NCBI GenBank assembly: GCA_022457155.1
Contig: JAJGOT010000275.1
Span: forward strand, 681,001 to 745,000
Source of the DNA: Cladopsammia gracilis
Lineage: Eukaryota; Cnidaria; Anthozoa; Scleractinia; Dendrophylliidae
Direction: 5' to 3'
DNA: 64,000 nucleotides
The notes under the pieces are model-generated. The model did no database searches and had not been told where the DNA came from. It saw nothing but the letters and a program-made list of their open reading frames with translations. The stretch's first letter is position 1; each line of letters opens with the position of its first letter. Below, one piece after another: positions 47,101 through 59,100 of this stretch. The position numbers were made by a program, and so were the translations under genes.

Positions 47101-50100
47101 AAGCATAAGCTCAAGCACAAGCACGAGGCACTTATTCTTGCGTCGCACCGATTTCACGCCGGTTTCTTGTGCTTATGCATGCGTATATACTTATGCTTGC
47201 ATCGTACGAGTAAATTATAAATAAATAAATGCTTTATTTATCCTGAAAAACCGATCAGCGAATTTAAAATAAAAATTAAGCGGATTTCAATTGCTTAGAG
47301 TATTTTAGTGGGGCGCCTCAACAACATTTGGTCATCACCGGTTTGCAAGTTATTTCAATCCGGTATTCGGTGATATCTTTAACCACAGTCTTTTAATACT
47401 CAGTCAACAACACAGACGTCAACAAAAATATTAACCTGAATGTGTTTAGGATACCTTATCGACTTCAATCTTTTGCCTGTTATTCTCTTTATCGCTCTGA
47501 CTGTGCTCTGTGATTACTATTATTGTTATTAGCTGCTGTGATTGATCTTTTTCACATGTCGTGACAACCACATGTGTCAATGCTTCTTCGATGTTTTACC
47601 TCGAGACCCGGGGCTCCCCCCCCCCCCCGGGCCTCGAGACTACTACAAGATGACCTACATTCAAGATGGTCTTCAACTGGACACACTACTACAACAAAAC
47701 TGAAGCCGATACGACGATATTTGTTGGTTCTTCTCCTAATACTCTGACGAAGAGTTATCGCGTGGAATGTCAGATTCTGACTCCACTAACACGAGACATT
47801 CATTGTGAAAAAGTTTATTAAGGATGAGTCATTCAGTAATCTGATGAATGTATCCTACAACATATTCTGTCTATTCTCCTGATCCCCTCCTGATCCTTTT
47901 AATTTTACATTTCACATACATTATATTTCAAAAGTTCAGAAAATTGTGCCACATTCTATATATTCCCGCCGTTACTATGTCTGTGGAGAAAACATTTTCG
48001 TAGGTCAACAATGCGTGCGGGCCGTAAGAAGCGAGATGAAATGTGAAATGTAATTATTATGAGTGTTGAGAAGGAAGAAAACGTTACATATCCTTCTGAA
48101 CTGCAAATCCTAAAAACGATATGGGGATAACGGGAAAAAAAGAAAAAATCTTTGACCCAGGCGAGAATCGAACTTACGACCTTTGGATTAGGTGTCCAGC
48201 GCTCCATGGGTCGCTAGATTAAGGCGGTGTTAACACTGCATAGAGTGCTCTTCTTTTTAGTGAGAACACTCTTCCTACTCGAGCATAACGATTCAAACAT
48301 TTGAAATCAAGAGTTTTCATAAAGTCATCTAAAACAAGAATTTAATAAAATCCCGTGTAGTTAAGGCGGGGTCCACATGAACGCCATTTTTCCGCCACTT
48401 GATACGGCTTGAATGGAAATATCTCGTTCACGTTTCAAGCAATCCAAAAACTCTATGCTCATCTCATGAATCTATGTTATGGGGTGTTTTGTAATTTTTT
48501 GGGTGATTTTTGGGTATGTTTGGAAGGAAAACGTTTTCTCAAAGGATTTGTAAAATTAAGAGAAATAAGAAACATTGAAGATTTAGTGAAGTTTTAAAAT
48601 TAGAATTTGAAGTTAATAATTAATAGACGGACACCAAGTTAGTCCACTAACAACCTGGGGTGCTCTTGTGTGGTCGGTGGGTATCAACTGTCTGTTGGTG
48701 CTCCAAAAATCATTTTCTTTCTTCTATCCCTTCTTTAAACCTCTTCAAATTTCATTCAAATTCATGTGTACCCCCGCCTTAACCATTGTAGGTTGCCATA
48801 ACAGTAAAAACATGTCTGTGCTTGAGTACTATTCCGTTGCACTGGCGGTTTTTCCAAATACAATGGTTATAAAACGCATTTTTAAAATCTAGCCAAATGA
48901 ATACACAAGCACCAACTGGTACTGAAATCATGCGATCAGTATTCATATTATTCACAACACATCTGTGTTTAATAAGTATTTTGGATAAAGTGGAGGGGCG
49001 GCGGCGTAGTGGTTAGCGCATCGGACTTTCAATCTGAAGGTCGGTGGTTCACGCCTGGTCTCTGCTGTGGCGTTGTTTCGTTAGACTAAAAACTTTGCTA
49101 CACGTTGTCTCTCTCTACCAAGGTGTATAAATGGGTACCGACATAATGTTGTGAGGTAACCTTGCGTTGGACTAGCATCCCATTCAGGGGGAGTAGTAAT
49201 ATACTCTCAGTCGCCTCATGCTACAGAATCCGGATCAAGCTCCGACAATTGTGAACCTTTAGGCCTGTGAAAACTTATCTATTTCGGATAAAATATCGTA
49301 GGATTCACAAGTAAACGCTTTTACTGCCGGAGATCGAGAGCTTGGAGCCGAGTATATTTTTATTCAAAGAATATGCACATAATTTATATCAATGGAAAGG
49401 AAAATAAAAAACAATTTGACCTTTAACTCAACACACAAATTGTACATTCCACATCGGACGTTATGTATATATTTAGATCTGTGGATCTTTCGAGAAAACA
49501 GGAAAAAGCTAATTATTTAGATACTTTTACCCGCTATGTTTACCATTTCCACCCCAAGCGAAAACCCTGCGGTTTACCATTGTTTCTTCAAAGGAATTAT
49601 GTCATAGGAATTTTAAGGATTTGAGATCAAACCTTTGCTACTATGTACCTTTTCTCATTCACTAAATGCTCAATGTCCGAAAGGCTTCGTGTATGTTAAA
49701 ACAAAGATTCGGTTTTTTGTTGCTTTTTAAAGATTAGAAATAAAATCCTTAGTTGGCAAAACAAGTCAGGCTGGTTTGCGGGCTAAAATCTGCAGCGCCA
49801 CTTGAAAGAAATTAAATTATATATAAATAAAAAAAGATTTCGGGCACGAAATGTCTTCGAGAGCTTTGAGAAACACAAGCCTGGTGGCATGAAGATTTAA
49901 TCCATTTCCATCATTGGCCGTACAAAAACATTATTTATAGTTTCTTTGCACTGGTAGAGTAAACAAAACTGGGTAATTATTTAGGAATTCCATTTCTTTT
50001 GGCCTTGTAAAGTGAAATTGACAATAGGTTATAATAGCTCCTTTAAATGTTAGCATTTACCAGAACAAGACTTTTGATTACTTTCCTTGCCACTTTCGCT

Positions 50101-53100
50101 TTGGTCAGGCCACACAATTTTTTTTTAACCGCTGCATCCAAGCCAAGCCACTGTACCCCATACGAATTTTAAATACGGGTGGCAACTGTTTAAATACTGA
50201 TATTTTTAGTTTTGGAGTGACTGAGAAATTAGGGTGCAGATTGAAATGTTCATCTTCAATCCAGAAGTGCACATTTCTTATAAGCGGCTTAACCCTTGCA
50301 CTTTCAAAACTTCCAAGAGGGGCAAAATCAAATTCAAGACAATTTTCACGTTTTGTTTTGTGAGATACCGAAAAACGCACACTGCCACAGGAAAGTAATA
50401 TTAAAGAGCTTTCATTTGAATGGTCACATCGCAGCGTTTATTCACCGTTTTAAAAGTTAGAACATTTCATGACTCACTCCTTTTGACTCTTGTAGTGAAT
50501 AATGGGTTAAGAACTCACCCTTCTAATAAAGGACCCCTTTAAGCCTCTATAATATAATTATACTTAAAAAAAAGCTCGTGAAAAGCATGCGATGTTTGGT
50601 TTATCAGCCTGTTATATTGCTGAGAGCGTGCAAATGTTCACGACAAACTTGACGTGAAAATAAAGAATGTTTATATTGGGTTCGACGCGAAAACAAACAT
50701 AATTCCGGCGCTAGAAAGCTTTTTCTGCCAACGTCTAATGACGTTGAAAATTTAAACAGAAATTCCTAAATATATTTTTGCAAACTGTGCATGCTGTCGA
50801 CAACGCTATGGGAAAGCATTGTTCATTGGCGTTCATTTGAATTGTCACACTTTAGAGGGAATTTCGTCCACAGACTCAATGAAAGTTAGGACTTGATTCA
50901 GTCCCAGCACAAAGTTGGCAAAGGGAGTAAAGAAGCTTTGTCATGGGGATTTTGACAAATTTAAACTAAGTACCTACACGAAATGCTTTTAGAACGCAAG
51001 AGGAAAATATCAAGTGAATTTTCGAAGATGGAATGAACCATAGTCTGAGTTTTAACGAGTTTTCCGAGACACAGAGTGATAAACTTGAAAAAATTGGCCC
51101 GATTTTTACGTTGCCAGACGTCTCCATCCTGGCCATCTGCAGCCCGAACACACCAATCTGTCACCCTTAGAGCACCAGTAGAGTTATTGTTAGCAAAACT
51201 GGACTGTTATTTTCGGGTGTCCACTGATATAAATATGTCTTCTGGGCTTTTTGAAAGAGACACTAAAGATGGTGACAAAACCGGGGGGAGGGGGGTACTC
51301 CCTATAATGGAGTACACGGGGATGCTCCACTCGAAAGGGGTACCTTTTTGAGGCTGGAGGTATATAAAACGGTCAGGGATTTCACGAGTTGAAGTATAGA
51401 AAAGGGAAGGGAAAACTGCCATTTAGGTATATAAAAAGGGCCTTTCAAAATATCTCAAACAGGGCAAGTAACGGCTAATTCGTCTATTAAAGTATTTTAA
51501 TGTTTATACTAAAAGAAAAAAGGTGAGTAAACGTTGCCAAAAATACTTCTTTTGTTTTTCCTTTGTCATTACAACATTTCAATGGTAAAGTAAAGAGATG
51601 CAGTGTTTCTTCTGTAGGTATATGAAAGGGGTACCATTTTGTATGGTAGGTGAATGGGTTACCTTTCTGTCTAAAACTGTGTATAAAAGGGTAAGGGTTT
51701 GGACCTTGGGGTGGAGCATCACCGTACAAAACTTTGTTGAGTACCCTCCGGGTGACATAACCCCTTTAAAACTACACCCACTTCATAGTGTGAATAGAAA
51801 AAGAGAGAAGAGTACGAGATCAATCGCGTGAAACTTCTTTTAGCAAATGTACATTCTAAACCTTCAAGTAGGAACAGCAAATACGATCGATCCAGAGTTC
51901 CCTGTTAAAAGTTGCATGACTGCGAACAACCAAAAGAAATAATCCATTGACTATAAATAGCTTTCTTTCAATTGCTGGTATTTTTCAACGCATTCTTCAC
52001 TCAACACGTCGTCGATAATACGCAAAAAGCGGAAGCAATCCGTCAGTCAGTGACGTTGAATGACTGCCTTTATCTTTTGGGGGTCTTTATCGTGGCATAT
52101 GTTGAAAATGCGTCGAATTTTTTCAAACAGGCGTCTTTGGAAAAATATTTCAAAGCTTGCACATGTCAAAATTCGTAAAAAAAAATCTAGCAATTCAGAG
52201 CAAAGTTAAGATGGAAAAGAAGATAAAATCGAGAACGGTTCCGTAGATAACTTTAGTAAAAAGATTGACAAACACGGGAAGGTTAGGAAACGGAAACCGC
52301 TACCCAAAGAAACATAAAGGGTTTTAGACTGCGGTGGATGAAATAGCTAAAATTGGTCAATAAGACATAAAGTAAAAGTACCGCCGGGCTAAATCAGTGA
52401 ACGAAAAAAAGAACCGGCAACCGTTTGATTGTAGGAGGGAAATAAATGTATATTAGATCACTTTAGACAGACAGACATTTTGTTCGAAACAAAGTTAGTC
52501 GAGGGACTGGTTATGAAACTTTGTAGACTTCAATGACGATAACAAAGGAGTTACAATTTATGTTAAAAGTACAGCAACCTACTGAATAACCTAAGAAAAC
52601 AATTTCTAATTGGTTAGTTTCTCGAACAAAGTTGAAAATCTTTTGTGGTTGTGTACGGTCAATTGAGGCCGAAAAATGCTTTCAGCAACATCGAACACAG
52701 AAATATCACAGGTTTCATAATCATATTGTGCTTTATTAACTATGTTTGATTCTAAGAGTTGGAAATTATTTCAGTAAGTACTTTGAAAATTACACATAAA
52801 ATAAGAGTACAGGAAGGATCTAGAAATAATTAAGCTTTACCTTAGTCAAGGTTCACGATAAAGTTATAGCATGATATAGTGAAGTGTAGTGTAGTGGAAA
52901 GAGTTACTGTGCAATTTTTCCTCGAACACAAAAACGTATCACTGCTGAAAATACGTATTTTTTCGTTGACTACTTAGGAGCAGCCATCGAATCGTATCGG
53001 TGGAAAATCGGTTAGAAAGGCCGCATTAGCCCTTTAACTCCCAAGAGTGCCAAATACAAAAATACAAGAAAAATCCCAAATTTCATTTTGTAAAATATTG

Positions 53101-56100
53101 AAAAACAAATGGTACCATGCAAAAGTACTACTGAAGAGGTTTCATTTGAATGGTCACACCATAGGATTTCGTTCACAGAATCAAAAGTTATATCTACACA
53201 ACATGTCTCCATAAATTGACTCTGGGAGTGAAAGGCTTTAGTCATCTCAAAAATTCGTAAGAAATTCTTTGATAACATGTCGCCTCAAACTGTCGCAACA
53301 TCGGACAATTCAACGCCTTTTGTTGCCGTGAGCTAGGATCATAGACAAAAGTGTTGGGAAGGTTGGCCGTTTTTATCATTGGATTCTTTCTCTCCCCTCC
53401 CCCTTTTACAATGTTGGTTATAACTGGAACTTTTTAATGCAAAATTGTTGGCTGAGATCCCAACATTGGAAAGGGGGAGTGGGGGAGACTGAAGAGTGAC
53501 AGTTGATCATTATTTAACGTTAGCAGAGCATCGGTGTAATTCAGCACTTATGCTATTCATTTTTACAACCTTCCCAACTACTTTCGTCTGCAATTGTAGG
53601 TTTTAGGAAAGGAGAAGGAGCCAGTAAATCGGAGGATGAGATTACTTTGCCTAAAATTTCTGTCGCTGAATACTGAATATCTATAAACATAGAAACAATA
53701 TAAACAGTGTTTCACGCAGTCGTAGGAGTGCTCGATGCAAATACATGCAGAGCGAATTAATACAATTTTCTATCTAAAATTGTATTATAAACATATATAT
53801 ATTATTATCCCCTTCATATATAGAGACTTCTTTTAATGTACTTCCTAAATCTTCAAGTAGAAACAGCAAATATGATGCATAGTTCCTTATTAAAGGTTGT
53901 CCATAACCGCAAGAGTGTCATGAGTTATCGAGATTGAATGTATGTTTTTCACAAAGTAATAACGGATATAACATTCCGATGATCGAGTATTGTGTGAAAA
54001 ATTAGTGACAAATTAGTGCATCCAGAAGGAATATCTTCATTTAATTTCAGTCTTATTCCTATGCTGACCTGAAAGCTGAGAGCAGAGAGCAGAGCTGAGA
54101 TTATCGTTGTAAGATTGGCATTCCTTTTTCAAACGTTATCTGTGCCCTAGCCACGCTGAACAGATTTAATTCATTTGATTTTTCTTCAAGGTGTTTTCTA
54201 CCTTTCAGATACTCTGTGGCTTTCGAAAACAGTATTTCAAACAAATTATCATAAGGCGTTTAAGTCCAAAATTGTTATAATCTGCCTTGAGAACTGGCGC
54301 TACATTTGCCATTTTCTCTCCCCTGTCTTGTGCGTGCCACGCCCATTACTCGCAGAATCGATCCTCCACTCATGTTATAAGCCGGGATCTACTTAAAAGT
54401 CTGTAAATGAAACTCTAAAGTGAGGACATCCAAAGAAAGATCTTCAGTATAACTTGTATTTGTTCCCGTTTGTTTCCTTATATTTTGTAAAATGAACTAT
54501 AGCTGCTTTTTATCCCTCTTGTTTCAATCCAAGCCAGCCTCTTTTGTCACTGAACGGGTTTACATTGAAGAGCGTCAATGGGGGGATAAATGAGATGTAC
54601 ACTATATTAAAATAAGTAATTGAATAATTATAAGTACCACTCAATAGCTTACACATTATTTAGGTACTTGTAGTGTAATCGGTCATCAAGAATAGAATTG
54701 AACACAATTGAACAAATCATTCCAGGACCGAATGTGCTGTATCTGGAGTTTAACACTAGATTTTATGTCAAGTTATGGAATGTGTGAAATTTAAATGTCG
54801 TTCGTTTTGCCTGAAAAGTTTATCACATTAGAGCTAGGCATTTCAAAACGCCATTTATAAGCGTTTTACTTCAAACATTGGAATGAATTACACGAGGATC
54901 GTTACAGCGCCTCACACGAAAGAAATATTTACTTGAAGACACCGAATGAAAATAATTTCCCGCTTTCGTATGTCACATGCAAGCAAAAGTAAATAAAAAT
55001 AACAATTATTCATCCCATGATATATATAGATGAGTCAAAATCCACATAGTTATTTATTAATTTTTGTCTTCGCACGCAAAGAAGTAAACGCAATCTGGAT
55101 GAATTGTTTTCTGTGTGTTCAATGTATCACAAGCGATTTACTTTCCCGAACAACGCAAATTCAAGTTTCAGGACAAAAGTTATTAAATCATCTCCAACTG
55201 CGATAATAAATTTAGATTAAAAACATGTCGCGTTTGGCAGGCAGAGCGCACGTCTGGGCGAGAAATCCGCATACCCCGGAGAGATAATTTTACGAGTATT
55301 AAATGCTTTTTAAGCCGATTCAGTCAAATACTAAATTTGCTATTTCTTGATGTTGAATTTTTATTGACTTGTTGGTTTCAATAATTTCTCTCAGTGTGCT
55401 ATAAGGAAAGTTGTTAATCATCCATTGAATTGGGATTACGTTGTAAGGGAGTCAGAGTTGTCAGTTCTAGAACTTTCTTTACCAACCACTCCCTTAAAGT
55501 GCGAATATTTTCCTTAACTACAAAAACACAGCAACCTCTTCCAGGTCAAAACCAATGTGTGTGAGCTTATCTTTCCTTCTGTTCTTAGATCTATTTTCAC
55601 TCGTTCAATAAATAACCTCTGTTGAAAGAGATGATCTAGTTTGTTGAAATGAAATCATCAACTTTCGTTAAACCACTGGGTATTGTAAAAAAAGAAATGA
55701 ATATCTAATATGATATGGTTTACGGAGACTAGAATACCGACTTCCGTTGATTGTTTAAGTTACAGCTGGTTCACAAGTTAATTTTGTTTCGGCTTGATTT
55801 GGAAAACCGGCAAAAAAAAAACACGAAGATCCAAGGCATCAAGTCTGCGAGGCTACAAACTACGACTGATAAAGATTGAGGTCGGAATATTTAACCTTAC
55901 TCTAGATCTCTACCAGAGTGTGTTGGAGTTTCAGTGTTAAATCTTCTAAATGCCCTAAAACCTTGTAAAGGCTTGTGATATGTAATTTAACAGGAAACGA
56001 CCTTCTAATTCGTCGCATTAGATATTAACACAATCATTAGAAGCTTCTGGTACCAAGGCCCCCATGGTTGAAGGTTGCGTGCGAAGTCGTTTGATCAACC

Positions 56101-59100
56101 TGTTTTAGTATACACTACATGCTTTAAGACCGAGAGCCAGATTAAGGCTTAAAGCGTTTAGCAAAAATAAGATACGTTTGGTTCGGAGGCGATAAAGGAA
56201 ATGACATCCCGCGACGATTAAACAGAAATCAATACGGAAAACACTTTAGAATCGAGCTTAATGGCAAAACATTTTTAATCAGGAAATTTTTTTAGTAACG
56301 TTCTAAATCTGATATTTCAAATAATATACTAGAGTATTTTAGTTTTAAATTGAAATGAGCCTCCACTTACACACTAACAAATTCAAGTACCTAGGAAATA
56401 TCCCGGCTGAAATATTGCGGAAATAAAGCGGCTGAAAATATAAGCTTTTCTATAGCAAGCGTATCTTAACGACAAAGCACAACTTTTTTTTCCAAATTAC
56501 AACTGAAGCTTTCGTGTTTTTTAGGGCAGACTTTCTGTGTGTTTATTTGCAATCAAAACAAAGACAAAATGGGGAGTTCGCGTTTCCGGATTGTTAACCA
56601 CAAAAAGAGTTTAAAAACTTTTTATTGATAGTGCGCGATATCAATTGCTCAGCAATTGCTCCGGAGATGTGGGAGTTTTGCGGCGTATAACATGAAATAA
56701 CAACAAATTATATAGGTGTCGTTTATTTTAGCATATCCGCACAGTCAACCCCTTCCTTCCTTTACCAAAACCTTGAGTCACCATGTTATTTATACATGGT
56801 CTAATTTTTTAGTTTGTATGACATCCTAAGGTGTGCCCATGTACATGAAAGCTCGTCAGCAGAACTTTTCTGTGGTGCTGTGTATTATGCTGTACAAGGT
56901 GGTTCTAACTTTTGAGTCTGTGGTTGAAATTCTAAGGTGCGCGGACCATTTGAATGAATGCTACTGAGCAGTACTTTCCTGTGGTGCTGTTTATAATGCT
57001 ATAAAAGGTGTTTCTAACTTTTGAGTCGGTGGATGAAATCCTACAGTGTGACCATTCACATGAAAGCTCGCGAGCAGTACTTTCCTGTGGTGCTGTTTAT
57101 AATGCTGTAAAAGGTGTTTCTAACTTTTGAGTCGGTGGATGAAATCCTACAGTGTGACCATTCACATGAAAGCTCGCGAGAAGTACTTTCCTGTGGTGCA
57201 TGTATATTGCTTATTATCAGCTTTACGAGACTTACAAGGCGGCTCTATTTTGTGTCTGTTGATAAAATCCCCGAGTGTGACCATTCAAAAGAAAGCCACT
57301 GAACAATACTTTCATGTGATACTTTTTGTTTACAGGAATCTTTTTTTAAGTTGGAGGCCTTATGCTAACTTCCGCTTCTGTTTGTGAAGCATTCTCCCAC
57401 AAAAATAAAATAAGTTTCCTGAAAGTCGAAATGTGGGTAAAATTTCAAAAAGCTAAGTGATTATGTGGTTTCAACTATTTCCTGAAGACGTGACAAGATA
57501 GATATCAACTGAGTCGTTTTTAAAGAGCTTATGATTCCATTTTGGGACATTGGTTTGAAAAAGGGATGTCGTACGGCAGTCACAATGTCTCCTTGCAAAC
57601 GTGAAATAGCAATTATTAATCAATCTTCTACAAAAAGAGATAACAGGTTCAAGGCAACACTGTTTTGGAACTTTTAACATATGCTAACATCACACTGCCC
57701 TGAACTGAAGCAAACCGCACAAGGAAAACAATGTGTTTTCTAAGGAAATCGTTAAATTCATTAATCACGCTTTCTTTCAACGTTTCTAAAACTCTGCCCT
57801 CAATTTTCGTTAAAATAAGGTTAAGCTACGAAATTATACGCACACTACTGTAAACAAATTTGCTTGCAAAGGAAAGACTGAGCCATGCGATTCGAAAATT
57901 TAGAATGGCATTAATATTTCTACCCTATAAGGGTTTGGAAAAAACTTCAGTGAGTGGTTTTACATTACTACAGACAATACAACTAAATAAATAAATAAAA
58001 AACTTAAAGAATGCATTGGTTGCATGAGGTATTAAATACAGGTGACTAACCTAACTGAACTTTATTTAATTTGGGTCTGACAGATTAACAAAGCCGAAAA
58101 ATGGATAAGTACGTTGATTTATAAACTCGGGCACGACATGTACCGTCGGCTATTTAGGGAGCCGGCGGTATTTTTTCTGAGTCAATTCCTGTTTGTTTTT
58201 CTTCAAAGAAAATAGTCTAATTAAAAACAGTATTGGAGACGCAAACAAATTTTAAGCTCTAAAGACAACAACCGGAGTCTAAAATTAAACAGCTAAACAA
58301 AGTGTCTTTGTGAAGGTCACAGCTTATAGTGACGGTAATCTCGCGAATAAGGAGCAAAAAGAACTCTTTGTGTCTTTTTTACAAAAAGTTTATAGTGACA
58401 GATGGAGGACTCATCAAGTTTTAGCCATTTATTTTAGCTCCATAAACTCCAGCAACTTCTCAGTTCGCTTGACCCCGAAGCTATCTCGTTTCACTCTAAA
58501 CTCAGCAAGATATCCTGAAATTTATACCTTCAACACTGTCAAAAGGAAATACTGGAAAATTTCGGCAACACACAAAAGATTGGAATACCTGACACGAAAA
58601 TGGCATAAATGATCCATGCAGTTTGAGGAGTGTTAATATAAACAAAGGAATAAAATCTAAATTGGGTGATTGTTTACATAGATTGCCCTATTTTCTTGTA
58701 CAAACGCGTTATCACGAAAGACATGCGACTCTCTGTTATTTCCTTTGCCGTAGCTATAAAGTAATTTGAATGCAATGTTCACGTCAATGGCAATTGCATA
58801 GATCATCTAATAAAGCTGTAATAAACAGAGATAGAAAAGGGGTACTTACAGTTTAGCAAGGCGGGAAAAGTTAGCGAATGCCGACTCTGTAAGCTCGCTT
58901 ATCATGTTGTCACTCAAATCCCTGAAATGGATAATATGCAGCAAGGATTAGCAAAATAAACAACTACTATTCCACGATATGACAAGCTCAAGTAAGCGAA
59001 GAGTAAATTTATTACATAGCAAGACAAATAAACTGATGACCTGCAGTCGTTTTAGCTCATAAAAGTAATTGGTATTCGCATTCCGAGAGATTTTAGACAA

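Noticed and set aside
46775..47120. Lys/His-rich and Leu/Cys-rich ORFs
   Set aside because: They are translations of the AAGCNC hexamer array.
56350..56400. Possible LGR mini-exon (acceptor CCTAG, donor GTAAGT)
   Set aside because: It would be about 20 nt, breaks the phase-2 rule and encodes no LRR.
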